DNA of 64,000 nucleotides from Symbiodinium natans (taxonomy: Eukaryota > Sar > Dinophyceae > Suessiales > Symbiodiniaceae), in the NCBI GenBank assembly GCA_905221605.1, contig CAJNDS010002170.1:124001-188000 (forward strand), given 5' to 3'. The first letter of the stretch is position 1. Each line of letters opens with the position of its first letter. A program made the translations under genes and the position numbers. The notes below the pieces were generated by a model. That model was given only the letters and a program-made list of their open reading frames with translations. It was not told the DNA's origin and ran no database searches. Positions 9,721-21,355 of this stretch are shown piece by piece.

Positions 9721-11499
9721 TTTACGGTTCAGGGTTCAGGGTTTAGGGTTTTGGGATTTTGCAGCAGTTAATTCACAGGCTGAAAGGCTGCTCGACGCTT
9801 CTCTCCACGTTTCACTAGACGCGTCACCGCTTCACCGCTTCAGGCTGCCCATGTTTTGTTTCGAATCTGAGCAGAACCTTGACGGAATCTTGAGGCATAC
9901 ATAGGCATGGGCTATATGTTCGGTCCTGCGAAGCCCTGAGACCTCTTAGGTGGACAGCACCGCGCGTTCTGTGGCAAACTGGCTGAGTGCATCCACAAGC
10001 TGCACAGCACAGCAAGCGACTTGACCTGTCTTGGTGCACGTGTCAGTTGGGTCCGGAGTGTGGGGCGCAGTGGGCAGCATCTGACCAGCATTCTGGTAAG
10101 GGCTGACTCGGTCTAGGTTTCGTTGTTCCTGGGTTCATGGTTCTTGGAGTCATGGCTTGCAGCATTTCTTCTTAACAGCCAGACTGTTCTGTGTTTCCCT
10201 GGAAGATTGCCTGAGAATGCCAGAGGCGAACTTACAATCGCCTGTGCGAAAGCTGCTGTTGATGGCACGATCACCGATCAGGAGGCAGGATGCTTGCTGG
10301 GCTGTGCTGTGGCAAACATTTGACCACATCATCCTGCCACAAACAGCTGTGCTACAAAACGGAAATCGCAGAACACAGGGAGCATCGGGGGCCATAAGCA
10401 GCACAACAGCCGGGTAGTAGCTAGGACCTCTACGGACCTTGCGGACGCTTGGTCTTATCAAAGAGGCCAACTTGTTGCCAAGATATGAGTCTTGATGATA
10501 GCCCAGCCGTCTCTGCATCAGCTTCTACTGTCACGCGCCAGCAGGCCTTCCTGCGCATCTCAAGCTGCAGAGAGCGCGCAACTGGTAGCTAACTGTTCGA
10601 ACGACTCCTGCGGAGGAGAGCGAGATCCGAAGGATTGCCGAGGCCGCCGGGCTGGTCTGCACATGGGTCATTAAAGTGATGGTGTACCCCAGTTCTTGCT
10701 TCTGCTGCTGCTACGCTGCTACAGCCGTTGTCTAGAGCTGCCATTGCTGCTGGCAGCATGCCCGGGCAGGATGCTGCGTCCTGCCAGACGGAGCTTGTGA
10801 AGCGGTACCGCCACGTGGCGTCGTCAGGGATCCCTGCCAACTTGGCGGAGGAAGTTTCTTGGACCCTTCATAGGGAAAGCACGCACTTCTCCTCCAGTAC
10901 TGTACGATCTTCTTCTGCTGCCTATAGCGCTAATGCCATGCTGCTACAGCCTCTGCTACCGCTTTACGCCTTGTACGCCAATGGCCCCGAGGTCACCTTC
11001 CTGTTCTCTCTTTCTTTCTGGACTGCGACCGCCCAAGACTTGCTGGGTTTCCTTTCGACGCCGGAGTCACGATTGCGCTGGCGCACCATCGTTTGGGACG
11101 GCTTAATGGATACCTGGGGCAAGAAGGCGGGGCGTGTTGGGGCAAATCGGCATGTATGTATGTATATACATATACATATATACACAAAAATGTGTTCGCG
11201 GCGTTTGTTTTTGTTTTTTTGATGGTGGTCTCTGGCCAAGACTCTCTAAGAGGCGTATGAGGTAAAACATTGATGAGGTGCCCCTTTGGCCTTCGGAACA
11301 CGAGTAGGGGAGCTAGATAGTTCCTTCGCTGAAACCCTGGTATTCTGTGATATTTTGCTGAAATCCATTCCTCAACCTTTTTATTGGAAAGCTGTAGGGT
11401 TGTCGGGCGTAGACTGTAGGGATGAGGGATTTGGAAATTTATTTTCGCCAAAGCTCTTGGAAACATTGGCGAGTTGTTTGCGATTAGCTTGCCCGAAAA

Positions 11500-12040
11500 C
11501 CGGGAAAAACATAGCTTTTTCTAGTTTTTTCTAGCTTTTTCTAGCTTTGGGGCCCCGGGGGCTTGCCCGAAAACCGGGAAAAACATAGCTTTTTCTAGCT
11601 TTTGCTAGTTTTTTCTAGCTTTTGCTAGCTTTTTCTAGCTGTTGCTAGCCTTGCCTAGCCTCCTCTAGCCTTGCGTGGCAGCGTAGCAGATCGGGGCCCG
11701 ATTCCAGGAAGGATTTAGCGAGCCGGGGTCTGAAGACAGGAATGTCGTAGCAAGGTGGATGGCCAGCAAAAAAAGTCAAAGTCCACTTCTGATTGCCAGG
11801 AATCAGTTTTGTATGAATGCGTAGACTTTAAAGCCGATGCCAGTAAGAAACACCCAAACCTCAGGCGCCGACAGGTACAATTTCAGATTAGATTTGATGG
11901 AAAATGCAAGCTGTAGTTTCCTGTCGGCATCTTCTGTACAGGCCCTTCAAAGGCATGCTTCACCCCAGGAAATTCGTAGCTTATCTTAGCTTATCTTAGC
12001 TTATCTTAGCTTCTCCTAGCTTTGCCTAGCTTTCTCAGGT
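11500..12040. repeat. Imperfect arrays of CTAGCTTTTT and CTTAGCTTAT words
   Basis: 11510-11685 is an array of about 10-11 bp units (CTAGCTTTTT, CTAGCTTTTG and relatives), with GCTTGCCCGAAAACCGGGAA present twice (11488 and 11561). 11975-12030 has CTTAGCTTAT units. No coding sequence. Confidence 0.75.
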
Positions 12041-13034
12041 TTCCTTCAGTTTGCAGTGGAACGCTTTGGAATTCTAGATTTTTCCGGTAATCCAAGGACG
12101 AGCCTGATCATTGTTTTACCTCATGTGTTCTTATGAAAGACTAAGGTGCGAGAACGCGAACATCTCAAGTTTGCCCTGCGGAATCTTATTCCAATCTCCA
12201 CCTGCTTCATTCTCGGCTACGCAATCCCATCAACCTGCATTTTTGTGCAGTACTCCGCCACCATGGCCAACACCTTGGCGTGCCCAAGCTGTTCATAATG
12301 ACATCAAGAATCATATTGCTAACAACCATACTAGTAAACAACCACTTTATAATCATGAAAGCAGACTTGTAAATTAGAGTACCAACATCCTTTCAAGAAG
12401 AATAAAGGCAATCTCAGTTTTGACCATATTAGCAGTCAAGAACCTTAGATAGCCGCTGTGGGTAAGACCGGGATTTCAGTCATACCCTAAACCCCAAACC
12501 CTAAACCCGACTTTATTTCAGCCGCCAAGTGTCTCGCTTCGTGAAAGTCCGCATGACCGATTGCAGAAACCCTAAACCCGAAGCCCCTTGCAACTGACCC
12601 AGGATTTGGGGGCTCGGACTCTGATTTCAGAGCCGCAAGTCATCGCACTGAGGCTCCTGATCACGCGTTTCTCGAGCTCGGCCGTCCAGAAGAACTTCCA
12701 CAGGAACCAGGGACCAGTGCCCTTACACCCTAAGCGGTTTAGGGTCTAGGGTTTGGGGGTTTAAGGTTTGGGGTTTAGGGTTTAGGGTTTGGGGTTTAGG
12801 GTTTAGGGTTTGGGGGTTTGCAGGAACCCTTTGATTCTGGACCTGCCATGCTCAACCTGAGCTGCCAGTCACCAGCCACATTTTTTTTGGGAAAGAAGCC
12901 CTTTCCAACTTTAAAAGCCTTACACATCTTGACATGTTGTTTAATATGCCGTTATAAGAATGTTTGATTACATACGATTAGCATAAATATACAAATATGC
13001 GTGTACATATATTATTTACTTCGTTGAACACAGA

Positions 13035-14250
13035 GTGTGGTATGGCCCGCCTCGGCCCGGATTCGGAGTGGCCCCAGGAAGAACCCCAAAACCAACAGCC
13101 ACGAGAAAGGGCGTGCTGGTGAGCGATTGGAAGAGGAGAAACAGGGTCCCTGTGGGAACCTTTGACTACATGTCTTCATGCAGGACGCTGGGCGTCCTCC
13201 TGGGCAAGTTCTTGCCGATTCTTTTCAAAGCCACATGGACGGCTTTCCCCTGCCAGCAGATGCCTCAGTGAGACGCAATTTGGACCCTAACCCGGAACCC
13301 TGAACCCTAAACCCTAAGCCCTGAACCACAGCTTCTGTCAGCTTCTAGGAGGGAAGTTAGCTCTCTCAGACTGACATCCTATGCTAAAGGGATGTGGGGG
13401 GGGGGGGGGGGGGCTTGTTTGTTTTAGGGTTTAGGGTTTAGGGTTTAGGGTTCTCAGTTGTAAGCCATTTTTCTTGCCACCCTAAACTTGACACGGCAAT
13501 AGGGACCCCCCAAGAAAAGGAACCAAGCATAATTTCGGCCTTATAGGGATTAGGGATTAGGGTTTCGAACAATGTACTTTCAGGACTAGGCTTAGGCCTC
13601 GGTGAAGCTCTGATTCTGGTTGGCACAGGGCTGCCCAGCTGTTCTTTGGCGCTGCCATTAGGGTTTAGGGTTTAGGGTTTAGGGTTATTTAAGGGCTTTC
13701 CTCGTCTGGAGGTCCACGGAGCGCGGGATCCTGCAACTCGTGTCGCTGTTCATCTTCGTGAGCGTGTGGAGCCACTTACTTCTCCAACAGCTGAACTTTG
13801 TAAACTTTTAGGGTTTACGGTTTACTTGTCTAGTATAGGAAACCCTAAACCCTAAACCCTAAAGTTTTCCCCTAGGTTCTTGGAGACGTAAGGCTACGTG
13901 TACTTCAGCTCCAAGATGTGGAGCACGGTCGCAGTTCTCGTGGGCGGCTACGGCGTGTATCCGCTCATGGTTCCCTGCGATGACCTCAGCGAGGTGCGCC
14001 CCCCCCCCCCCCCCCCTCCCCCAAAACCCTAAACCCTAAACCCTAAGCCCTAAACCCTAAACCCTAAACCCTAGGGTGCACTTGTTATTTCAGAAGAAAT
14101 TGCAGATGCGGCGGTCACTCTAGTCCCTGTTGTTTTTTTTGCTTTCGTAAGGCGAAGTGTCTTTTGAAGCGCAGGACAGCTACTATGTTGGACTGTACAA
14201 GGAGCTCGGACAGGTGACTGTGGCCATCGTGCTCCAGTTTCTCTGCTGAG
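13035..14250 (+). CDS. Exon cluster of a multipass membrane protein, unknown function
   Basis: Supported open segments: about 13035-13270 (GVLVSDWKRRNRVPVGTFDY, then LGVLLGKFLPILF); about 13703-13790 (GILQLVSLFIFVSVWSHLLL, a clear membrane helix); 13893-13993 (YVYFSSKMWSTVAVLVGGYG, then VYPLMVPCDDLSE, donor GAG|GTGCGC); and 14152-14250 (EVSFEAQDSYYVGLYKELGQ, then VTVAIVLQFLC and TGA). The last may be the C-terminal exon, or may splice into the telomeric tract that follows directly. Introns hold telomeric repeat, poly-G (13387-13404) and poly-C (13998-14017) runs. It could be the 3' part of the gene begun upstream. No homolog recognised. Confidence 0.45.
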
Positions 14251-14308
14251 GGTTTAGGGTTTAGGGTTTAGGGTTTAGGGTTTAGGGTTTAGGGTTTAGG
14301 GTTTAGGG
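14018..14308. repeat. Telomere-like tracts of opposite orientation around an exon
   Basis: CCCTAAA units at about 14025-14074 and TTTAGGG units at 14250-14308, flanking the exon at 14152-14250. The second tract begins within the stop codon context of that exon. Confidence 0.9.
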
Positions 14309-14395
14309 GGCCGTGGCATCTGCAAGTGTGTTGTGCTCTCTTCCTCTATCTTCTTCTTGTTTCGTTCGCTGTGCCAGGCTACCCCCAAACCTTGA

Positions 14396-14484
14396 GATGT
14401 TCCCCCTTCTAGTAACAGTCCTTAATAGGGATTATAGCACCCACTACTTTAATCCCTATTGAGGACTGTTAGTATAAGAACATC
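14396..14484. mobile_element. Inverted-repeat element M5 (near-perfect palindrome)
   Basis: Arms of about 37 bp: GATGTTC..CTTCTAGTAACAG, CCTTAATAGGGATTA and their near-perfect complement ending GTTAGTATAAGAACATC, around a loop of about 15 bp. Noncoding; a single copy in the window. Confidence 0.75.
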
Positions 14485-14636
14485 CCAACCCAAACCCATT
14501 CAACTCATGTTAAACCCCTAAACCTGCCCTGCTGTTTGGGCAGTTAGCTCAGGTTTTGCATCGAGTCTGCCCTGCACGCCACTTCCCCTGGAGAGCTGGC
14601 CGCCACTGAGCCAAAACTGCCGTGGTTCAGGGTTTC

Positions 14637-14738
14637 TACTTGGAGGTTCATGGGTACATATAACCCCAATTAGAGGACTTAGGGCGCTTATATGTGCAGT
14701 GCTAATTGGGGTTAGAAGTACCCTGAGCCTCCAAGTAG
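14637..14738. mobile_element. MITE-like element family M3, copy a
   Basis: Terminal inverted repeats CTACTTGGAGGTTCATGGG and CCCTGAGCCTCCAAGTAG, with inner arms TAACCCCAATTAG and CTAATTGGGGTTA. It is the most symmetric of six copies in the window. Confidence 0.8.
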
Positions 14739-14739
14739 G

Positions 14740-15650
14740 GCTTATAGGCTTATCGGGGTTAGGTTTATGAGCTGTTCTTCGGACATCCAAGCCGCATCTT
14801 CCGCCCTTGTGATCGCTTGGCGAGTCCGAGCAACTTTCGGGTTTGGGGACTTGCTGGTTGCTGGTTGTTGCTGGGGGGCCAGAATGCCTTGCATGCCAAG
14901 GTAGTAGCAAGCCTTCCATTTTGTCCATAGATACAAGCTGCAGTCTGAGGCGTCCAGTTTGACTGTGCCTATTAGCTACTAGCTACGAATTACCACCAAC
15001 TACTGACTACTAATTACTACTTCTACTGCTACTCTCTTTGGCTCTGGCGGCCCTGGCGGAATCACCGAGGTTCGGAAGCTGGAGAAGGCGGCAATGTGCC
15101 TGCACGAAGGCATGAAGGCCTGCTGGTTGTGTGGGGCGCGGGGGAGGGCGGGGGGGGTGGGGCCAGTCCAAATCAGCATCAGCTGCGCACATCGCAGAGC
15201 TCCGGATCGATTCTGCCAGGTGTCAAAGGTTCAAGTGCGACAAGCCCTGGCATCTCCGGAATGGACTGGTCATCGAACACCGGCGCATCCGTGATGGCCC
15301 TGGCGAGGTGGATCGCGACTGCACATGCGTTTCTTGCAGCTGCGCCGCCGTCACCACTCATGCACATACGTCTGCGTGGGGCGCTCACCAGAACTCACCG
15401 GTCCAATGGCCCACCTGCCTGTTCCAACAGAGCTTCCGCACGGGAAGCCACAAGCCCTAAACCCTAAAGCCGAAACCCTAAACCCTGAACCCTTAAACCC
15501 CAAGCTCTACCCCTCCAGCGTTCCATCTCGGGCTTCCGAACCTGGGTTTGGCGGTCGCCCATGGCGTCAGCTTGCTTGAGCCCAGCTGTCGCGCTTTCAT
15601 TCGCAGACCTGAGCCATGTCTTGCTTTGGTTCCTGGGCCTTCCATGTTGC
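14740..15650. other. No gene recognised; overlapping open frames
   Basis: Frames are open on both strands between about 15000 and 15580 (up to 123 codons), which suggests GC-rich composition rather than a specific gene. One + segment (about 15060-15170) could be an exon (GGITEVRKLEKAAMCLHEGM). Degenerate CCCTAAA units lie at 15455-15500. Confidence 0.35.
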
Positions 15651-15654
15651 AACT

Positions 15655-15720
15655 GGATACTATGTTTTAGGCATGTCTAAAAACTAGTATTTTTTTTAGA
15701 CATGTCTAAAAATAGTATCC
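15655..15720. mobile_element. Inverted-repeat element M10
   Basis: Ends GGATACTAT and ATAGTATCC; inner arms TTTTAGGCATGTCTAAAA and TTTTTAGACATGTCTAAAAA, each itself built on the palindrome AGACATGTCT. 66 bp, noncoding. Confidence 0.7.
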
Positions 15721-15954
15721 TCTTGCAAAACTCAAAGCGTGTTGGTCGACAGACTTCAGATGCGCCTCGGACGGCTTGCACAAGACGTTCTGATGTTCAA
15801 TGTGCTTACCGACAGAAATTACCATTGATCCTGAGCTGGGCGCTTAGGGTTTCAAGAAGGGCATGGGGGATGAGCTGCCTTTTGCCCCCTACATGTTTAA
15901 GCTTTAAGGGGACTCCGGAGTCCTCATTCCCCCATTCCCTGGACTAAGCACCAC

Positions 15955-16042
15955 GAACTAGGTAGGTCCTTGGGACATCTTATCGGGTTTAAGAGGATCA
16001 TATTCAAGAAAATTGTTCAGAGGGCTTTAAGGCCCATCTTAG
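15955..16042 (+). mobile_element. Introner-like element IE2, copy a
   Basis: CTAGGTAGG..TTGGGACAT, AGAGGATCATATTCA, TTCAGAGGGCTTTAAGG and CATCTTAG in the same order as the intron at 60573-60686. Here I could not find flanking exons. Confidence 0.7.
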
Positions 16043-16057
16043 GTAAGAAAAGCGCAA

Positions 16058-16230
16058 GTACTTGGAGGTTCATGGGAAGTTATAGGTAGGGTTATAGGTA
16101 TGGAAATTATACTTATAACCCTACTAGGGTACTGATAACCCGATTTATAACCCTAAACCCCGGCCCTAAACCCTAAACCCTAAACCCTAAACCCCGAACC
16201 CGAAATAACTATCCATGAGCCTCCAAGTAG
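16058..16230. mobile_element. MITE-like element M3, copy b, carrying a telomeric insert
   Basis: Left end GTACTTGGAGGTTCATGGG and right end CCATGAGCCTCCAAGTAG. Between them lies a shared core (TATACTTATAACCCTACTAG) and, at about 16148-16200, a CCCTAAA tract that the most compact copy lacks. Confidence 0.8.
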
Positions 16231-16322
16231 GGAAATAATTTTGGCAACTATACTCATAACCCTACTTGGGGTACTTACAACCCTATTAAATAGCCACAAG
16301 TACCCATGAACCTCCAAGTAGG
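16231..16322. mobile_element. MITE-like element M3, copy c (left end shared or lost)
   Basis: Core CAACTATACTCATAACCCTA and right end CCCATGAACCTCCAAGTAG. It abuts copy b with no separate left terminal repeat, so it is nested or truncated. Confidence 0.7.
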
Positions 16323-17284
16323 GAACCAAATCCGCATCCCCCACCGGCCTTGGCAGGGTTTCTTCGAGGGAGACCTCGCCCAGATCCTCGATACCGATCG
16401 TCGGAGAGGTATTCGGTTGTTTGTCTTCAGGGTCGCCTAAACCCTAAACCCTAAACCCTAAACCAGCGTGGAGGCGTGGATGTTGGCCCAACATCCACCC
16501 CCCCAGCGTGGAGGGGTGGATGTTGGCCCAACATCCACCCCCCCAGCATGGATGTTGGCCCAACATCCACCCCCCCAGCGTGGATGTTGGCCCAACATCC
16601 ACCCCCCCAGCGTGGATGTTGGCCCAACATCCACCCCCCAGCGTCCCCCAGCGTGGATGTTGGCCCAAGATCCACCTTTCCATAGTGGATGTTCGCCCAA
16701 CATCCACCCCCCCAGCGTGGATGTTGGCCCAACATCCACCCCCCCAGCATGGATGTTGGCCCAACATCCACCCCCCCCCAACATCCACCCCCCCAGCGTG
16801 GATGTTTGCCCAACATCCAAATTCCCAGTGTGGATGTTGACCCAACATCCACCCCCCCAGCGTGGATGTTGGCCCAACATCCACCCCCCCAGCGTGGATG
16901 TTGGTCCAACATCCACCCCCCCAGCGTGGATGTTGGCCCAACATCCACCCCCCCAGCGTGGATGTTGCCCAACATCCACCCCCCAGCGTGGATGTTGGCC
17001 CAACATCCACCCCCCCAGTGTGGATGTTGGCCCAACATCCACCCCCCCAGCGTGGATGTTGGCCCGACATCCACCCCCCCAGCGTGGATGTTGGCCCAAC
17101 ATTCACCCCCACCCAGCGTGGAGGGGTGGATGTTGGCCCAACATCCACCCCCCCAGCGTGGAGGGGTGGATGCTGGCCCAACATCCACCCCCCGTGGATG
17201 TTGGCCCAACATCCACCCCCCCAGCGTGGACGTTTGCCCAACATCCACCCCCCCAGTGTGGATGTTGGCCCAACATGCACCCCC

Positions 17285-17312
17285 CCAGCGTGGATGTTAA
17301 CATCCACGCTGG
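17285..17312. repeat. 28 bp perfect palindrome at a switch of unit orientation
   Basis: CCAGCGTGGATGTT is followed directly by its exact complement, so the spacer sequence appears inverted for one unit before the array resumes. Confidence 0.85.
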
Positions 17313-19139
17313 CGGGGCATGTTGGGCCAACATCCACACCCGCAGCGTGGATGTTGGCCCAACATCCACACCACCAGCGTGGAGGGGTGGATGTTGGCCC
17401 AACATCCACCCCCCCAGCATGGATGTTGGCCCAACATCCACCCCCCCAGCGTGGATGTTGGATGTTCACCCCCCCAGCGTGGATGTGGGCCCAACATCCC
17501 CAGCGTGGATTTTGTCCCAACATCCCCCCCCCTCCAGCGTGGACGTTGGCCCAACATCCACCCCCCCCCCCCCCCCCCCAGCGTGGATGTTGGCCCAACA
17601 TCCACCCCCTAGCGTGGATGTTGGGATGTTGGCCCACAACATCCACCCCTCCAGCGTGGATTTTGGCCCAACATCCACCCCTCCAGCGTGGATGTTGGCC
17701 CAACATCCACCCCCCCAGCGTGGATGTTGGCCCAACATCCACCCCTCCAGCGTGGATGTTGGCCCAACATCCGCCCCTCCAGCGTGGATGTTGGCCCAAC
17801 ATCCACCCCTCCAGCGTGGATGTTGGCCCAACATCCACTCCTCCAGCGTGGATGTTGGCCCAACATCCACCCCTCCAGCATGGATGTTGGCCCAACATCC
17901 ACCCCCTCCAGCGTGGATGTTGGCCCAACATCCACCCCCCCAGCGTGGATGTTCGCCCAACATCCACCCCTCCAGCGTGGATGTTGGCCCAACATCCACC
18001 CCTCCAGCGTGGATGTTGCCCAACATCCACCCCTCCAGCGTGGATGTTGGCCCAACATCCAGCCCACCATCCACCCCTCCAGCGTCGATGTTGGCCCAAA
18101 CTTGGCCCAACATCCACCCCTCCAGCGTGGATGTTGGCCCAACATCCACCCCTCCAGCGTGGATGTTGGCCCAACATCCACCCCTCCAGCGTGGATGTTG
18201 GCCCAACATGCACCCCTCCAGCGTGGATGTTGGCCCAACATCCACCCCTCCAGCGTGGATGTTGGCCCCACATCCACCCCTCCAGCGTGGATGTTGGCCC
18301 AACATCCACCCCTCCAGCGTGGATGTTGGCCCAACATCCACCCCTCCAGCATGGATGTTGGCCCAACATCCACCCCTCCAGCGTGGATGTTGGGTGGCTG
18401 TTGGCCCAACATCCACCCCTCCAGTGTGGATGTTGGCCCAACATCCACATCCACCCCTCCAGCGTGGATGTTGGCCCAACATCCACCCCTCCAGCGTGGA
18501 TGTTGCACCCCTCCAGCGGGGATGTTGGGGGATGTTGGCCAACATCCACCCCTCCAGCGGGGATGTTGGCCCAACATCCACCCCTCCAGCGTGGATGTTG
18601 GCCCAACATCCACCCCTCCAGCGGGGATGTTGGCCCAACATCCACCCCTCCAGCGGGGATGTTGGCCCAACATGCACCCCTCCAGCGGGGATGTTGGCCC
18701 AACATCCACCCCTCCAGCGGGGATGTTGGCCCAACATCCACCCCTCCAGCGGGACTCCAGCGGGGATGTTGGCCCAACATCCGCCCCTCCAGCGGGGATG
18801 TTGGCCCAACATCCACCCCTCCAGCGTGGATGTTGGCCCAACATCCACCCCTCCAGTGTGGATGTTGGGCCAACATTCGCCCCTCCAGCGCGGATGTTGG
18901 CCCAACATCCACCCCTCCAGCGTGGATGTTGGCTCAACATCCACCCCTCCAGCGTGGATGCTGGCCCAACATCCACCCCTCCAGCGCGGATGTTGGCCCA
19001 ACATCCACCCCTCCAGCGTGGATGTTGGCTCAACATCCACCCCTCCAGCGTGGATGTTGGCCCAACATCCACCCCTCCAGCGTGGATGTTGGCCCAACAT
19101 CCACCCCTCCAGCGTGGATGTTGGCCCAACATCCACCCC

Positions 19140-19600
19140 TCCAAGGCGGGATGTTGGCGCCAACATCCCCCCTTGCCAGGCGTGGATGTTGGCCCAACAT
19201 CCACCCTCCCAGCGTGGATACCTCCAGCGTGGAATTTGCCAACATCCACCCCCCTCCAGCGTGGATGTTGGCCCAACCATCCAGCCCCTCCAGCGTGGGA
19301 TGTTGGCCCAACATCCACCCCCCACCCCTCCAGCGTGGATTTTGGCCCAACATCCACCCCTCAGCGTGGATGTTCGCCCAACATCCACCCCTCCCGCTGG
19401 CTGTTTGGCCCCAACACCCACCCTCCATCGGGATGTTGGCCCCTCCAGCGTGGATTGTGGCCCAACATCCCACCCCTCCACGTGGTGTTGGCCACATCAC
19501 CCCCTCCAGCGTGGATGTCTGGGTGGCTGTTGGGCCCCAACATCCACCCCTCCGCGTGGAGTTGGCCCAACACCCCAACCCCTCCATCCACGTGGATGTT
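19140..19600. repeat. Degenerate block inside the minisatellite
   Basis: Units here carry many small insertions, deletions and truncations (for example GTTGGCGCCAACATCCCCCC, lost spacers), unlike the near-identical units on both sides. A similar block lies at about 20150-20345. They could be old array segments or regions of poor sequence quality. Confidence 0.7.
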
Positions 19601-21349
19601 GGCCCAACATCCACCCCTCCAGCGTGGATGTTGGCCCAACATCCACCCCTCCAGCGTGGATGTTGGCCCAACATCCACCCCTCCAGCGTGGATGTTGGCC
19701 CAACATCCACCCCTCCAGCGTGGATGTTGGCCCAACATCCACCCCTCCAGCGCTGGCCCAACATCCACCCCCCCCAGCGTGCAGGGGTGGATGTTGGCCC
19801 AACATCCACCCCCCCAGCGTGGATGTTGGCCCAACATCCACCCCCCCAGCGTGGATGTTGGCCCAACATCCACCCCCCCAGAGTGGATGTTGGCCCAACA
19901 TCCACCCCCCCAGCGTGGAAGGGGTGGATGTTGGCCCAACATCCACCCCGCGCCCCCCCCCCATAAGGATGTTGGCCCAACATCCACCCCCCCAGCGTGG
20001 ATGTTGGCCCAACATCCACCTCTCCAGCGTGGATGTTGGCCCAACATCCACCCCTCCAGCGTGGATGTTGGCCCAACATCCACCCCCCCAGCGTGGAGGT
20101 TGGCCCAACATCCACCCCCCCAGCGTGGAGGTTGGCCCAACATCCACCCCCCCGCCCAGCGTGGATGTTTGGCCCTCAACAATCCCACCGGTCCCCCGCC
20201 CCAATAAGTATGTTGGCCCAACATCCCACCCCCCCAAGGCGGGCTGTTGGGCCCAACATCCCCTGGCCCAGCGTGGATGTTGGCTCCAACATCCAGACGC
20301 CCTCCAGCGTGGATGATGTTGGCCCACATCCACCGACGCCCCCGGCGTGGAGGTTGGCCCAACATCCACCCCTCCAGCGTGGAGGTTGGCCCAACATCCA
20401 CCCCTCCAGCGTGGAGGTTGGCCCAACATCCACCCCTCCAGCGTGGAGGTTGGCCCAACATCCACCCCTCCAGCGTGGATGTTGGCCCAACATCCACCCC
20501 TCCAGCGTGGATGTTGGCTCAACATCCACCCCTCCAGCGTGGATGTTGGCCCAACATCCACCCCTCCAGCGTGGATGTTGGCCCAACATCCACCCCTCCA
20601 GCGTGGATGTTGGCCCAACATCCACCCCTCCAGCGTGGATGTTGGCCCAACATCCACCCCTCCAGCGTGGATGTTGGCCCAACATCCACCCCTCCAGCGT
20701 GGATGTTGGCCCAACATCCACCCCTCCAGCGTGGATGTTGGCCCAACATCCACCCCTCCAGCGTCGATGTTGGCCCAACATCCACCCCTCCAGCGTGGAT
20801 GTTGGCCCAACATCCACCCCTCCAGCGTGGAGGTTGGCCCAGCATCCACCCCTCCAGCGTGGATGTTGGCCCAACATCCACCCCTCCAGCGTGGATGTTG
20901 GCCCAACATCCACCCCTCCAGCGTGGATGTTGGCCCAACATCACCCTCCAGCGTGGATGTTGGTCACCCCTCCAGCGTGGATGTTGGCCCAACATCCACC
21001 CCTCCAGCGTGGATGTGGCCCAACATCCACCCCTCCAGCGTGGAGGTGGCCCAACATCACACTCCAGGTGTTGGCCCAACATCCACCCCTCCACCCAGCC
21101 GTGGATGTTGGCCCAACATCCACCCCTCCAGCGTGGATGTTGGCCCAACATCCACCCCTCCAGCGTGGATGTTGGCCCAACATCCACCTCTCCAGCGTGG
21201 ATGTTGGCCCAACATCCACCCCTCCAGCGTGGATGCTGGCCCAACATCCACCCCTCCAGCGTGGATGTTGGCCCAACATCCACCCCTCCAGCGTGGATGT
21301 TGGCCCAACATCCACCCCTCCAGCGTGGATGTTGGCCCAACATCTTAGG

Positions 21350-21355
21350 GTTTAG
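21350..21355. repeat. Target-site duplication GTTTAG, left (right copy 30961-30966)
   Basis: GTTTAG precedes the 5' LTR and follows the 3' LTR. The target is itself a TTTAGGG repeat, so the exact length of the duplication (5 or 6 bp) is slightly ambiguous. Confidence 0.75.

Larger units (their letters stand above)
8790..13030. other. Long stretch with no convincing gene
   Basis: It contains telomeric fragments (8885-8925, 9469-9497, 12484-12508, 12738-12820), (TA)n-rich microsatellites (9103-9145, 11157-11188), the duplication at 9618-9720 and the AGCTTTTT array. A 164-codon + frame at 10728-11222 and overlapping frames near 10157-10417 are open but show no domain. I would not call them genes without transcript support. 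Confidence 0.4.
16464..21344. repeat. 4.9 kb minisatellite of a 32 bp palindromic unit
   Basis: About 150 tandem copies. Each has an 11 bp arm GTGGATGTTGG, a single centre C, the complementary arm CCAACATCCAC, and a pyrimidine-rich spacer ending in CAGC. Two spacer classes form blocks: a C7-type spacer at about 16464-17620 and 19765-20160, and CCCCTCC at about 17640-19760 and 20340-21344. A sub-block at 18515-18800 has GGGGATG in place of GTGGATG. The unit has no stop codon in most phases and 32 is not a multiple of 3, so all six frames stay open for hundreds of codons; these are not genes. The array abuts CCCTAAA repeats on the left and TTAGGGTTTAG on the right. Confidence 0.97.

Noticed and set aside
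10728-11222. 164-codon + strand ORF as a gene
   Set aside because: Open, but without domain, clear start context or splice support, and overlapped by equally long minus-strand frames; left as unassigned.
16468-20316. Very long open frames (up to 1282 codons, both strands, several frames) over the minisatellite
   Set aside because: The 32 bp unit lacks stops in its reading phases and is not a multiple of three, so all frames stay open; the predicted proteins are only cycling repeat translations.
16464-21344. CRISPR-like array
   Set aside because: The 32 bp units are contiguous with no unique spacers; this is a minisatellite in a eukaryotic genome.
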